From the NCBI RefSeq assembly GCF_021018805.1, contig NC_086247.1:134891602-134955601 (forward strand): 64,000 nucleotides of DNA, read 5' to 3'. The DNA comes from Prinia subflava. Taxonomy: Eukaryota; Chordata; Aves; Passeriformes; Cisticolidae. This document shows positions 39,801 through 61,757 of this stretch, piece by piece (position 1 is the stretch's first letter; every line of letters begins with the position of its first letter). The translations under genes were made by a program, and so were the position numbers. The notes under the pieces are model-generated. The model had not been told where the DNA came from. It saw only the letters and a list, made by a program, of their open reading frames with translations, and did not search any database.

Positions 39801-42800
39801 ACCTCAGATTCCATATATGGCTGAATGGTAGCTGGGATTCTACTTCAGTGCTATGATAATATTGATAGGAAATAGAGATAGGCATTCCCTTTGTTAGAAA
39901 AAATTAGTAAGTGGGAAACAAGACTTCAAGTCAAAACCACGAGCCTTTTTGTACACTGTGAGCACCCTAAATATTGATTGAAGGTTCGAGCCTTTGCAGA
40001 CACAGGCCCTTAGATACTTTTATAATTTGCTAAATGAAAAACCCATCTCTGCAACTGGTAGAATATTCAGCCCTTTAGGGCTTTTCATATGTTTGTGTTT
40101 CAAGCTTTTACAGAATAACTGAAGCGTTAAATACTATCATAAAATGAATGGATTTTGTACAGCTTTCACTGTAAATAACAAGGATGTATTTTATGAAAAA
40201 CTATTTTCCTGAGTATTTTAAAATCTACATTAAAATTTAGGTTCTGTATTTACTATAAATTGAATAGTTGAATTCTCTCTTTGTGATTCCATCTTGTGAA
40301 TTTATCAGTCTTATTTCAATAGTATTTTTAATGGCACTTGGTCCTTCTACTCTTTCTGTAGTTTATGTTAAGTGCTAAGAATTAAAGAGACATGTCTGCT
40401 TTTTTCTATTGAGAAATGGCTCGAAATTCCTCTAAATCAAATTTATAAACCATTGTTCAACCTGTTAAGCTTTAAGAAGTTTTCAAAAGCTGAAAGAAAG
40501 TTATGGTTTTTGAAGAACCAATCGTTTCTGCAATAAAGAGGCATTTCTGGTTGAGTGGTTTTAAGTATCTTGTTATAATAATATTTTAATTTCTTTTTAC
40601 TGGCTGATGTTGAAGCTGAATATGAATGTGGAACACATTGATCTTGAATGACCTTGAATGTTAGACATGCAAGCTCAGAATTTTCATACCATGTGATTTC
40701 CTTCTCATGCCTCATCACTGAATCTGTGTTCTGGCAAATGAGAAGAAAACCTTTGTCTCTCCTGTTTTCAGAAGCATCTTCCAGTCATCCTTGGAAAGGT
40801 TTTTCAGCTGTCTCAGACATGTAGGCATGTGATTTCAGTTCAAGAAGAGCTGATTAGTCCATATTCCTAGAACTGATGAAAAAGTGAATCAGTTTTGGTT
40901 TTACTTTACGTCTTCAGCAGTAAAAAAAATTGTTAGATGTAGTTTAGGCCAAAAATTTTAGAATGTTGAGAGGGAGTAGGCTAGCCCAATGACAGTCTTA
41001 AGTGGAAATTGAAAGCTCAAGAGATTTTCAAAGTGATATTGATCATAACAAGTTGTGTAAGGCTGGGAATTCATGATGACTTTGAATTTACATAAGCCTT
41101 CACAGCTGAGAAAAGAAACATTTTCCCTCACTGCTGTCATAGCCGGTTAGCTTTCCTGGGATAGCAGAAGTGTTTATACTGCAGTTCAGTGGAGTGGGGT
41201 GATGAAGCACTTTTTTGGTGTTATTGCTGGCTTAATTTTCTGTTCCTTGGTAGGAGGTTTGTGAAAGCAGGTAAAGTGTTTGGGGACTGCTGTGGCTGGA
41301 TGTGACATGCTATGAGGATGTGAGTTTATGTCACCTTGATGGGTTTATTAAACAAGATGAACTGAAAGTTGAATTTCAGTGGAAAAGTGTGAGTCTAGTC
41401 TTGGAGGCAAACAGACTGGCATGAGAATCATTAGTGACAGATTGGTGACAACCACTTTAAGGTTATAAACACATACTGGGCTTTTATTTTGGTGCCATCC
41501 CTCTGTACTATACACAAAGGGAAGGCAGTCCTGTTCTTTGATGGAGATTTCAAGGCAGTTTCCCCAAAAAGGTAGGAAGGGAAAAGTTTTCACTTCTGAT
41601 ACCAACCATCATTTTAGCAAAGAGGTTCAGAGAAAGCAACAAGACTACTAGAGCAGTCCTCTTTCCACTTTCACCTTTCCACTTTTCACCTGCTGCAGAA
41701 GGGAAACAGCAGTGACAACGTGGATCTGTACATAATTATGTTCATCCTGTGGTACACCTGTACCAAGTTTTCTTGTGCTAGGAGCTTTGCTGGTCTTAGT
41801 TGACATCTTACATTATTTAGTTGAGCACACACAGATAAAATCAATATGTCACATCTGTGACATTGGCAGAAATCCTTAGCAGTTTTTGAGATGTTGTCTA
41901 TTCTGTGTGACTGAGTTTGTGCAAGGAGTAAGAAGTTGTCGTTAAGGCTCATCTCCAAATAGAGGAGGATGGGTATTGAATAGGGGAGTTAGAGACAGAA
42001 ATATGTCCTTTAAATTCTGTGTTGAACTTGCTTTAGGTGACATAAGAAAAGAGCTGACGTGACCAATTGGAAACTGACCTCCTCTGCTCTAGATAGCTGA
42101 GGGCAAAAGAGGCAACAAGCCCCAGTGCAGTTCAGAAGAGGATATCCCTCACCTCTCTAGCCCAGTATTATCAGTGAGTAATAGATGTGGGGATGATCAT
42201 AGTGGGTTTGGTTTGAATGGCTTTCCCAGTGTATCAGTCTCATTGATCAGACATGTCCCAAGCATTATTTTCTCTGTCAATAAAACATTATTCTATCACA
42301 TTGTATGCCAGTGTGTATCACACTCAGAGTTTTCCTTTGGTAACTTTCCTTGAGGTAGGAAGTTGCAAGACATTCTATTTTTCATAACCCCTATTTTTCT
42401 GTTTTATACCATACAAAGAAGTCAGGATGCACATGACAGTAGGTCTGTTAATATCAACAAATTCACTCTGCTGCCCTTGGTCTTTTGTGGTCTTGCATTC
42501 GTCACCAGCAGTCACTGAGCTCAGGAAGCTGTGCTCCAACTGTGCCAGGAATCTACAATTTCATTACTCACTGTTGTAGTGATTGACCTATGTCAGCAGA
42601 TGAAGCTGGGTCTGATCCCTTACGAGGTTCCTGGTTTTCTGAAATGTCTCATAAAATGCTTGTTTGACTAAAAGCATTGCACTACCCTTTGTACTGGCTA
42701 TCCCTCTTTACATTTCCAGATAAATCTTCTGGAGGCCTTTACCTGGACTCAGTAACAAAATCTTGGTTCCTGCCAGCAATGACTTGCCTTTCATATACTC

Positions 42801-45800
42801 ATAGCACAATTAGTAACAGAGGGTAAAAAAGCTGGTTCTTCCTTACTTACATGTGCAAAACATACTTCTGATCAGAACAAATTATGATCGTTTTTGTGTT
42901 TTTCTGTCCATGGTGAATTTTAAAACATTGTAATCATCACTGAGGACTGGCCATTGCGACTGAGTCCCCAAATCAGGAAGGACAGATCCACAGTTTTGTG
43001 AGCAGATTGCCAAAGCATAAATAGTACTAGTGTTAACCTTTGAAAATTTTTGTGTTGTCTTAGTGCCTCAAAGTGTATACTCAGGGTGGATATCTGAAAT
43101 CTTTTCTTGCTCCCTTTTTCTTAATTTCTTGATGAAGGTCATACAAATCCCGTTGTGAAAAAAAATCCCTCTATTAAGGTCTATATGCACCTTACCTAAT
43201 GAGGTCATGTACTCTGAACAATAAATTATGTTCCTCAAAAATGGAATGTGAGTTGCCATACTGATGGCAACTTGTGAAAGGAGCAGCTTCTGGGGTATAA
43301 AATTTGTGCAAGAGTAAAAGTAATCATCAGTTCCCTAATGGAGCCATGACAGCAGACAGGAGGATGACAAGCCATATGTCTACAGTCTCTCAAGGGAAAT
43401 AAATAGAACCTGCATTATTTTGTTCAAACTGAACGAAGTAAAAAAAAAATCATAGGTTCTCCATTTTCCCTCCACTGCCATTCATGACCTGCAACAATGA
43501 AAAGAGCTATGAGCCCAGGTGGTAGCTGAAAGCAGTTTTGTTTCTGCACCTGCCTGTGCATGCTTACTGAATTTAATCTTTCAGGAACTTTATTTCTTTA
43601 AAAAAAGAATAGAATGTGAATGTGTCTATGTTTTGTTTCCTGGGATTTCATGGGAGGCAAGATTTTCTCTTTGCATCTTGGTGGTTTAATCCATACTCTC
43701 TGTTTTGTTATTCATTCAAAAGGAGTGGTTAAAGTGCTGATGGAAAAAACTGTCACCACTCTTCTGTGGCTGTCATCTGATGTGAAGAGCAGCCCATTGT
43801 GTCTTATGCCGCAGACAGACATTTTTTCCACCAAAGCATGATGAAACAGCCTTATCCTCATTACAGCTAATGTCTGTCTAAGGCTTTCTACATAAAGACT
43901 ACACTTCTATCTTTCCTGATATAACTTTTATCTTTTGGGTGGGTGATGGGTCATGGGGCTACAGTTATGCTTCAGCTCCTAATGTTGAAAGGAATGAACA
44001 TGTTTTCTTTGGCCAGACCCTAAATGGCTTTTTCTTGGCAAATTCAATCCAGCCACATTTGTTGATGACTTTTACTAAGTCTAAACATAATTATGTTGTA
44101 ACCTGCACTTTGGCTTGGGAGGCAGGGTACCCTGTTTATGTACCCTGTGATTATATGCCATCTACTACAGATATCCTATTGTTGCTTGTAACTTACCATA
44201 TGATTAAATGACCAACATTTATCATCAGAGTGAAGTGTCCATTGTATCATATATCTTCCATAAACTAGAACAACATTCTTACTTAAGCCCTCCACTTTTT
44301 AGAAATTAATTTTTGGTCTAGTTTGGTCTAAAGACATTTTCTGTTTAGTTCTTATGCCTCTTCTTCCAGTAGTCATATTTTAGCTCATCATATGATGGTC
44401 AAAATACTCACACAAAACATTTTTGATCTCAATCATTTATATTTTCTTTCAGATCATGTGTCAATGCATACTGAATTTATGAAAGATAACCCTTCCTGTC
44501 TTTTGCAAATGTCTAAAAGACATCTGCAGCATGTGTTTTCATATGTATTTTTACTGAGGCACAGAAATATAAACCCAGTGTGATGTTCCTGTTAGTGTGT
44601 GCTGCCCAGTGCTGTAAGGCTGTAAGCCCGTCAGGGCTGATGTTGTTGTGCAATAAAGTGCCCAGGCAATCCATCACAGCATGCACAGCATTCCTCTGAT
44701 GAATGCACTTCAACCTGTTAGAACCAGGCAGGACTATACTCACTAAAGGGCTGTGCAGAGATTGCACACAAATCAGCTTCCACCTGATGGCTTTTTAGGC
44801 CTATGAGAAGCTGAATTATGAACAGCAAATCTCCATGCCACTCACAGCATAGCCATGGCCTATTTCCTCACTCTGACTACATGGAAAAGATGGGTTATTG
44901 CAGGTCTGAGATCTTCAGATGGAAGGATCAATTCCCTGGTGCTCCTAAACCTCTGTAGGCACAACTCCAAAACAGGCTCACCACTGCTTTTTCTTAAAGG
45001 GGTACCCACATTTTATACACTTCTTCAAACGGTCTGAAACATTTTTCCTTATTTTTTTATGTCCATAAGTGAAATCACTCATCCTTTTAGAGATTATTCA
45101 GACAAAAAACCCCTCTGTTTTAAAATAAAAATCATAAAGATGTTGCTTTTACTTTAGTCTTTTTGTTCAAATTTGCAGCTAGTATATTTCCCATGACAGA
45201 AACTTGCAATCATTTAGTTTGAACTAGTATTGAATATTTTTTTGTCATTTATTCTTTTTGGTCAGATAATAAAACCCTGGACTTGGAAATGTGATACAGC
45301 ACAGGTCCTGTTCTAATAGGAAGATAAGGGAAAGCTTTTTCTTTAATTAAAAAAGTTAATTTGAAATAAGAGTGTAATTACCCAGTCTGACAGTGCAGAT
45401 TTTCCTGACATCATTATGGGACTTTTGTCAAGTTACTTGCTTATATAGAAAGCTTCATCTTATTGGAACTGGGTGAATATCTTCCTGTATTAACAGCACT
45501 GAGAAAGATATTTTGGTCTTCCCATTCCCATCATGTATTACAAAGTTGTGTATGACCATGAAGGTAAAAACCATGAAGGTCTGTAGTACTGATATTTTAT
45601 AAAAACTGAAAGATCATAAAGAAACACTTTATACAGGCAATATTTCTGTTTATGGAAGGGAAACTGGTCCATTTCCTTACCTGTTTGCCGAAGGGTTTTT
45701 GTGTGTTTTAAATTATAGATCAATACAGTGCTTTCATGTAGTGTAATTTGTTTTAATGTAAACTGATGTAGAAAAAAAGAGGAAACACAAGGGAATTACT

Positions 45801-48800
45801 GATGATGCCAAATTTAATGTGATTTAATTCTCAAATTCTAAACCCTGAGGCTAATATATTCTAGTTTTTTCCCACTTAGATTTTTGCCTTTTCTCTGTTT
45901 AGTTCTGGTCATGTTGCTCTAAGCCAGATGTTTTCATCAATTAGCTCCACAACTGAAGAGCATAGCCCAAAATGATTGTGAGGTAACAAGTGAACAAAGG
46001 AGGTAAAGAATGGACAAGACCAAATTTCAGCTTCAGGATAAAGTGTGTCTGCTACAAATCTTTCTGGATTTTGTTGTCATAGCTTGCTGTCTGTTCCTCA
46101 CAAAACAAGCCCGCCACCTGCACTGCCTACAAAACATTTGTCCCCTGCACCAAGAGATAGACCAGCAAACTAATCCTAATCAAAAAGGTTTGGTTTGGGG
46201 TTTATTTGCCATTGACCCAGGCTAGAGGTTCCTCATTCAAAGTATTGTCTGCCATTAATTTCACTAAGATGAGAAATAAAATGGTGAAATGTGAGAGTGG
46301 AGTATCCAGTCCTGGGCATCAGCTGAAGTGACAGAAAGGGGCAGAGCTGGCTGCTTTTCATTACAGTGGCTGCATTAGCGTCCCCTTGGGAGGGATGCAG
46401 AGTTGAACAAGAGAACAGGACGATGTGCTTATATTGGCATAACCTTTAATTGAGCAACACACATGAACCAGAGCCTCTTTCAGAACACAGAAACATAGCT
46501 TGCCTCCCCTGAAGCCCAAGTTGTACATGGGCATTTACCAGCTTCTGTCTCACTGTTCTGAGCTGTGCATTCACTGCTTGAGGCAAACCCATGCTGCCTC
46601 ACCTCTCTGAGTTCTGTGTCCAACACAAAAAATGTCTGGGAGAACAAGGCATGGGACAGCACATGATTGTGGCAGGATGTTGGCAGTAGAGGAGCACAGA
46701 GCTAAATTCCCTTCTGAAAAATCTCCAATGGAATAAACCCCACGTTCATTATATGCTGTTCCAGTGGGGTTTTTAATGTATATATGTGAAATGTAATTTA
46801 GTGGTGTCTGATACTTCTCTAATGTTGTATATTAGTTTCTGCAGTCTTCCCTGACACACTGTGTTGTTTTACATGAATGTGAATATTATTAGAAGCAATG
46901 CAATAATGTTATACAATGGGTGTGGTATTAATCTCTATATAAAATCCCCAAAGTTATATTTCAAATAACATTGATTTCTTGCGGTAAAACCCAGACATTC
47001 ACCAAATTGTCTTTCTGTTATGCATAAATTTTAAGCAGATTTTTTAAAATTTGAAAAATTTTATATTTTTGCTCTGCAACCTTGTTGCTTCAAATTTCTA
47101 TAGAATGAATGACAACCCAGGTTGATGGCATTCAGCATTTTTCTAAACTCTATTATTCTTTTCGTTATTGAATTTTTTGAAACATTGGAAAATAATGATT
47201 TCATCATAACCTGAAAGCATTTTATTTTTTTTTAATTCCTGTGTATCATGTGATTCAAGTTTCCTGTGAATTATCAGGTAAAAAATAACTTTTAGCTGGA
47301 ACAAAGAGGAGAATAAACAGAGCAAGGAGAAAAGCTTATGACAGTTATTTTTATTAGACTCTGTGGCAATATAGGAGGAGAGAGCAGCAAAAGTAAAAAA
47401 ATGTCTACTGATATTACAACAGTTTGATTCAAACATAGATCCCATTGCATTAAATGTCTACAAACATTAAAAGACTATCCAAAAGTCATCCAGTACCGTA
47501 CAAATTTTTTATGGTGACAAGAGCTGTTCGGGCATGAAGATGTTTTACCCAACTAGCAAATAGCAGAAATAGAGTGCAAAGCACCAGAAACAGACTGCAA
47601 AATCAGATTTTCCTCTAACAGCTCTATTCAAGCCTCTTCCAAGGATTCAGCAGCGCCAAAGTTGATACAATGACACAGCTGCTAAAATATTCATCCCAAG
47701 TGAGATAATCCTCCCCTCAACCTCTTTTCTCTGGTTCCAGTCTGTCTAGGAACTGTGTTGGTCTTTGTTTGGCTGAAGCTGAGAGGCACTTGGGAGCTAT
47801 CTCATGGCAGTGTCTCACCAAGTAGATAAAGTATTTCATGCCTCTTTCCAAGAATGTTCTCTAAGGAAGTATGATCAGAGAGGAACAGATACAAGTCATT
47901 GGACTCTAAATAACATTGAGGTTTCTTTCTGCTGAAGTAGAGAGCATTGCAATTTAGAGTAATTAAATGTATGTGAATAGACACTTCAGTTACAGTTACA
48001 TTTGCACATTCTTTGCATTCCATCATTGTCCTTACCTAAAGTCCTCTTGCTCCCATGTTCTACCCAGTGGTGGTCTAGCAACCTTCCTGACAAGGCTTGT
48101 CTTGTGGCATATCAGAAGAAAAACATCTACTGGAAGAGTGTCATGATACATTCTCCCCTAAATTCCTCCACTGAGCTGAACAGGATAGTAATCAGCATTG
48201 TGGATTATATTCCACTGGATCACATACTTTTCACAAAGAGGGTGAACAGCAGGGAAACTACAGCAAACTTGAGAACTTACTGACATTTACGCAATGTCAT
48301 ACATTGCACGTTCCCAAATTTCCCAGATAATGCTTGCTTTAATTATTAACAAAGCAGCAGGAAAAATAATGGTGAAAAACTAATTTTCTAGCCTTTAAAT
48401 ATCTACATAAGATAACACAGAAGTACAGAGAAGAGTATGAGAATTGTGGGTAGCTTTTCTTTTTACCCTCATGCACAGACTCACAAGAAAGCCTTGTAAG
48501 GTTATGCAATTAATGAAAACAGTTATGCTCATGCCTTCTGGGGTTTAGCTTTCTGATAGCCCACTTTTCAGGCCAGAAGAAGAAATAGGTTAGGCATTCA
48601 ATCTGGTCAAGCAAAAGCAAAGCAAAAATATGTGTATAATCTCTTTCTAATTCATTTTTCCCAGAAGGCTAGAGAAAAAATCATAAAATAGCATGAGAGA
48701 TTGGTTCATTTTACACTGATCTTGAAAGCTTATTAAGGTATTTAACTTTCATGGATTGTCTGAGGGATCTGGAGTTGCTGCTATCCTTTTGTTTAATTAC

Positions 48801-49936
48801 ACTGTAATCTTCATGCAATTACAGTGATGATAACAGTCTTCTACAGACATAACAATAAATTAGCCATCTGGGGATAAATGACATTACCTAAAGCTTACTT
48901 CACTGAAATATCAAAGAAAAATTAATATGGCTATATAAGACAAGGCCTGAAAGTAAATTGCATTATCTATTTCTAGAATTCAGCATTCCAATGTATTTTA
49001 GGGGCTTAATAGCGTAACATATTCTTGAATTTTCTTCATAAAGAAATAGTTGGAGGAGAAATATCCAGAAAAGCACAGGGAAAGCACATTTCAGCAAAGT
49101 TGAAAAAGATACAGTGCGAAGTTTTGTGGGCTATGCTTTATATGCCTATGGAATACTTCTCAGCTTCTCCAAATAAATACAAGAGCAACACCACTTCTGA
49201 TGTTTTATTTCCCCATATCTTCCCATCTTTCTATTGCGTGTAAATGTCTCTTGTGTAGTTTATTTCCAGCAACAAGAGCAGATTCATCAGGTTTTTACTG
49301 TTACTGCTGAAGAGAAGAAAAGGAGTGTAAGATAAAAATGTGGTGTTTCAGAAGCAGTGAGATATTAAACAAGAAACATCCTGAAAATAAAATGCAAGTC
49401 AAAATTCTCAGCAGCGTTAATCAAAACAATTGCAAAAAAAATCCTACATTCCCCTGGACTTTCAACAAAAGAGAAAACGTACAACTCTGGATCAATCAAT
49501 TATAATTTTTTGTGCTCTTTATAATAGCAAAGACATGGCTATTTGAAGGTAAAATTTCACATCAACTTATTCCACTGCTGTTACTGAGCACCAGCAGACA
49601 CAATGGTTCTTTTTCTCTCTCATTTTCTTTTTGCCAGAACACTTTTTCCTTTTTAGAAGACAAAAGATAGAGTGTGAGTAACATGACCTGGGCAAGAACT
49701 AACGATGTCTGAGGTACAAGACTGGTACATTAAGTGCTGTTTCAGCTGCAGCTTTCCACCTATCTTCTAGTATAAAGTTACCAAACTAAAATAAATTTTT
49801 AAAACTCTTAGCAAAAAGCAAGAAATTCCAGTAATTCAGGAAAATAATATTATTTTTGCATATTTTTAAAATAGTTGATATACAAAATAAAACATGCCTA
49901 TATAAAACAATCAAAATACTAAGTTAAGTTTTAGGT
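36851..49936. other. PLXDC2 intron, no gene seen
   Basis: AT-rich intron. It contains a T/G-rich low-complexity tract at 37861-38020. Small ORFs on both strands (up to about 107 codons, 39491-39814 minus) show no recognisable family. I see no RNA gene or further transposon that I can name. Confidence 0.7.
37861..38020 (+). repeat. T/G-rich low-complexity tract with quadruplex-like G runs
   Basis: A (TTTG/TTTTG)n-like stretch becomes G-rich. Four G runs of at least three lie at 37953-37982 (loops of 2, 6 and 8), and more G runs at 37993-38020. They are on the sense strand of PLXDC2, so they would be present in the pre-mRNA. Confidence 0.8.
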
Positions 49937-50755
49937 TGTGTTGGGGGTTGTGGCAATGTTTAGGTGGAAGGGTGACTGCTTCTGTGGAAGGAGGTGGGCG
50001 GCTGGCCCTTACCAGACAGAGACAGATCCTCTGCAGAAAATACTGCACTTCAATGTCACTTCAGAGTGAGGCCAAAAGCATGATGAAAAACACTGTGAAC
50101 ACCAAGGAGAGAAAAGAAGAGGCAGGAGGTTGTCCAGGCACCAAAGTATCTGTAAAGGAGACCCGGCTGGAGCAGATATTTCTTTGCAGACCATGGAAGA
50201 GCCACCCTGAAGCAGATTCCACCCTGCAGCCTGTGGAGCACCCCACACTGGAGAGGTGGAAATGTCCTGGAGGAACCATGGGCTGTGGAGTTCTCACAAT
50301 GGAACAAGTTTATCCCAAAGGACTGCAAACTGTGGGAAAGATCTGTGGTGGATTAGGAAAAAAATGAGAGGGAAAAGGACACAGATGAAATGTTATGAGC
50401 TGACCACAAGTCACATTCCCCATCCCCCTGCACTGCTCAGTGGAGGGGAGGAGGTAGAATAAAGGGAATAAAGGAGTGGCACTAACTAAGCCTGGGAAAA
50501 AGAGAGGGGTGGAGGAAAGGTGTTTTAGTCTGGCTTTCTAACTACGCAAACCTATTTTGTCTGGCAGCGAATTAAATTAACTTTCCCCAAGTCAGTTCTT
50601 TCTTGCCCATGACAGCAATTGGCAAATGTTCACACTGTTTATGTCTGGACACACACATTTTTTCATTTTATTTAGTCCTCTTATCCTGTTGAGGAAGGGC
50701 TGCGAGAGAGCAGTTGAGTGCACATGGGGCAGATAGCAAAAGTCAACCCAACACA
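49937..50755 (+). mobile_element. Old avian ERVL-type LTR, probably solo
   Basis: The sequence begins tgtgttgggggttgtggca and has the characteristic repeated ctggagcag / ctgcagcc-tgtgga words. The region gaccacaagtcacattcccc, then atccccctgcactgctcag and ggaggaggtag, follows. The end has ctttccccaagtcagttctt and agtcaaccca. These match the layout I know for abundant avian ERVL LTRs of about 0.8 kb. The usual aataaa is degraded (cgaattaaattaa near 50570). No paired LTR or clear flanking duplication was seen. Open frames across it (up to 143 codons) are LTR sequence, not genes. Confidence 0.75.
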
Positions 50756-57632
<6,877 letters not shown>

Positions 57633-58330
57633 TGAGAATTCTCATTGAAGTGGACAAATTACTTTATACATGTCAGGAATTTCCCTACATTTTTTAGGGG
57701 GGAGGGAAAATATTTGAAAGATCAATTATATAAGATCATTTCATTATACTGCTTATAAGATCAGTATTTTGATGAAAATGATATATTATTGTTAAAGTGA
57801 AGTTCATATAATTGACTTAAAAAACATCAACGTGACACAAATGTAGTAATCTTGGATTTCAACTGGGCTTTTTTGGATGTTTGTGAGTGTTAGGTCTTTA
57901 GTAAATCCCTGGGTTTTTAGTAAATTTCCCATGGGTTTTGAAAGATAGGATCTGATTTTTTTCAATTAGTTTATCTGATTTTTACCTGTTTCAAAATACT
58001 CTAGGATCAATGGTTATTGTTAAAAGGTCACCTTTTTCCTGCAGCTGTAGTTTTTTGGCAACTGACATATTTCAAATTTCATATATTTGAAGCAAGAAGT
58101 AACTGGTTTGTACTGCTAGCTCTGAGGTTTTCTGTCTGTTTGGTGATAAAATTGCTTAGATTGAGGTCATTTGGTTTGCCTTCATAGCACCAATATGTTG
58201 TCTTTAATGGGCTCTTGTACATTCCCCAAGTGTTTTAGAATTCCAGTTGTTGCTCTGAGTGATTGAGTGTTTTTCTAGAGTTGCTAGAGCTCTGGAAGCT
58301 ACAGCCTAGCTGAATTTTAGTGCTTTTGCC

Positions 58331-58397
58331 ACGGAAGGTTGGAGCAGGTGATCCTTGAGATTCCCTTTCAGCCTGGTATTCTATGATTCTCTGATTC
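58331..58397 (+). mobile_element. CR1 3'-end fragment
   Basis: ggttggagcaggtgatcctt, then gagattccctttcagcctgg and tattctatgattctctgatt, match the CR1 terminal UTR and tail. The unit is very short; the 5' side is not recognisable. Confidence 0.8.
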
Positions 58398-61300
58398 ATG
58401 TAAATAAGAATCAGAAAGTAGACAAGCTTGAATCTCTAGGGACAAAATAATTTCTTCTTTTTTGTTTGTATTTTGGTTTTGCTTGATTTAGTTTTTTTGT
58501 TCTGATTTGGATTCTATTTTCATCTGTTTGTCATGCAAACTGAGACTTTCTCTTCAAAATGCAAGTCTCAGTTATCCTGCTTATGGTAAGAAATCCTAAT
58601 GAGTGATACAACCAATTGTCCAGACTTGGAGAAATCTCTTTTCTCTCTCTGCTGTAAAACACTTGTGAGCCTTCAGGCTCATTTTTCGTGCCTGTGTCAT
58701 TAAACCCTTACATTAAAGTTGCTATGCACCTTTAATGAAGCAGAAATAATAACACTCCTCTGCCGTTCTCTAGGAAGCTAGACAGGATCTGGGTTTTTCT
58801 ACTAGCAGCAGTCATACCTTCATTTAATACAGATATCTTTGCAGCTTGGAGAAGGATTGCTGCAAGACGTTCTTACTGGATCAGTATTGTAGTGAAAAGA
58901 AACTTCTGGTATGCCCATGTACATGGCTCTCCTGTTCTCGCAAAAGACATACTGATGCAAGGTCTGCTTGGGTTTGTTTTCTGAATGTTAGCTGCAGGTT
59001 ACAGTCTTCATCCAAGAAAATGCAGTTTATTTGCATTTTGAATACGACTTCATGTAAGCTTTACTCTGCTTAGGACAATGGAGCTTCCATTGTACTTGAT
59101 CAAAGGAGTGTGCACTAAAAGATTTGGTTATCTCCTGTTGTTGAAAACTTTTTAAAGAAAAGCAAAAACTTCTGAAGACTGCAGAAAAATTCCTACCTTC
59201 AAGACCTAAAGAGATGGGGACGGATACTAGTTTTAAGATAAATTGGTCAAGGACTATATATGCATTCTGACCTTAAAATGATGACGCTTTCAGGAGACTT
59301 CTCTTCCTGGTTATGAGATGCACTGCACTCGCTGTTACTGTGCAGCCCTGTGCAAAATGGATCTGATATGGGTGGTAGAAGTTGCTGCTCTGAATTGAAA
59401 GTGTCTCGTGTACATTTTGCACAAAAGAAAATGATGATGCGGAGTGTTAGGTAGTAGAAAACATTCATTTAGGAAAACAGGAGTAAGTGGGCATCTCCTT
59501 TACCACAAGTGGTTCCTAGAATTGCAGGGAAGTATGACATCTCATCCATGGATAAACAATTTCTGAGCTACAATGCACAGGCCGCTTGCTCTCATTACAC
59601 TACTGGAAGCTTCCTCCAAAACCACATTGCTTTTGTGGGTAAGGAGTTATTAATGTTCTTTTCATTAATCTTGAGGCAGAAAACTGGAATTTGAAAATGG
59701 AATAATGTGCTTTTTGCTGCTGCTGAATCTTTGAACTAATCCCCTCTCATGAGTTATTCATGTCCTGAATGGAATTACCAAATATTTCTTTAAAGTTATT
59801 GCACATAACTAAGGAAAGACATTTTTTAAAGTGGTAATAGTAATATATTAATGATCTGTAAATCTTTTGACAAAACATTTTCTAAATATTTTAGAAAGTC
59901 ACAACTAGTATATTCCATTAGAATTACTTGGGAAATGGGTTTTGAGGCTGAGATTTCCAGACAATTACACTCTTTATTTGCAGCCTTTACTCCATTACCA
60001 CTAGCTCAACTTTTTTCCTAAATGAGGAAAAATAAAAATAAAATTGCCAATCACTGATCAGACACAAGTTGTCTGAAAAAAAACAAACATGTCACTTATG
60101 ATTTTAAACTTGGTCCTAGTGCTTGTAAGCCTGTCTAGGAGTTTATTTGCTTTCCAGTGTTGAATCCATTGCTTTCTGAGGAAGTGTCTCTGTCTGGAAC
60201 CATTCCTGTTGCTGCTGAGTCATGTTGTCAGGTGCCCCATTAAATCCAGTGAGATTACTTGTGTAAGTGCTCACTGGCATGACTAAAAGTTGCACAAGGT
60301 TTCTACTGTCTTTTTGGTGCCATTTTATTTTAGCATCACAGTTCATCAGAAATTACAGCAATGCATGGCAAATCTGAGAGGTCTTCATGGCATTGTCATT
60401 GAAAGTCCCCAAGCTGAAGCCCCAGGTAGGAAATACAGCACACAGGTTGCCAGGAGCTTCATCAAGCATCCCACAGGGGCTGTGTGTTAGTGACTCCAGG
60501 TGTTTATCTAGAAGGGTCTACCTTTAAAATAACTCTGATTATACATTTAAAGCAGATACAACTGGGATCTTTTATGTCTAATGCACTTCAGGTGAATTTT
60601 ACCTTTTCTTTCTTATTTATTCAAACAGTTTGGGAGTCCCCTCTTCACATTCTTCCTGCTCCCAAATTAGGTTTGCTGCCTCATAAACCTGATGTTGACC
60701 ACCAAGACAGGATCTTGGCAGAGGTTTGCTGAATACCAAATTCTCTGCCCAATCTTCTGCATTCTGTTGTTTTCCCCAATAGAAAGCAATCTGAAATCTG
60801 CAATTTTTATCCAAAAAAAAAAAAAACCCACCAATATTAGAGAAGCAGCAGAACCATCAAAAAAGACAAATATGGAGACATCAGAATATCTTTCAGAAGA
60901 GTTAATTGTTAGGAGAAGGAGCTGTATGGTCAAGTTTTCAAAATGTGAAAACAATTTGAAATATAACAAGGTCCTATGCCAAGTAAAATATTTATTTCTT
61001 TAGCAATTTACTTCATTTACAGTGCATGCATTTTCCATTTTCAATGTCATTTTGCTCCCACCAACTCTTAGTATTTTGGCAAATGGTCGATATGTAAGGA
61101 AACATCAGCTGGCATGAAAATTTTTCTGGTGTGCCTCTACCACATATGAAATATATTACAGTGCAAACTAGCCAGCAGAACATAGGAATAAAAAAGAACT
61201 TTGGCAAATGCATACTTCTTATGTATTAGTAATGAATACTCATTCCTTATGTTCTAAATTTCACCCAAGTCCAATTCTCAAGAGTTTCACTTCTTATTAT

Positions 61301-61757
61301 ACAAAATAACTATTCATTATATAGCCTTTTCCCATTTATGCTTAGAGCTAATGTGCCTTAGTGTAATATTTGGTTTCTTTTTTTGTCCATGATTAATACA
61401 GAACAAATTAGGCAAAGGTTCCATAGGCCTTGTTAATTGTTTAGGATATTTTTCTAATATCATTGGAGAAGGCTTCCTTTGTTCATTTAAATAGTAATGA
61501 CTCTCTATTTGTGCAGTCATCCAGAAACCATTACTAAAGTTAAAAAACATTTGCTCAAAATTGCCCAATATGTGAGTTTGGAAGACAATTCTAAAAAAGG
61601 CTTGCAGTAGAATAAATATCTATTCTAAAAAGGAGACAGAATTGAATGAAAATTATTAAGTGCTAGCACTTAAATAAAATTGATGCCCCTGCTAGGTATG
61701 AAGGAAAATATTCTGTTTTCAGTTACAAGAATTCAAACCTTGCTGTTTCCTGAAAGT

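Noticed and set aside
39979..40000. tRNA T-arm-like word ggttcgagcc
   Set aside because: The stem and loop lengths are wrong, and there is no anticodon arm, D arm or acceptor stem upstream.
50009..50367. Open frames of 78-143 codons on both strands
   Set aside because: They fall within the ERVL-type LTR and match its known non-coding layout.
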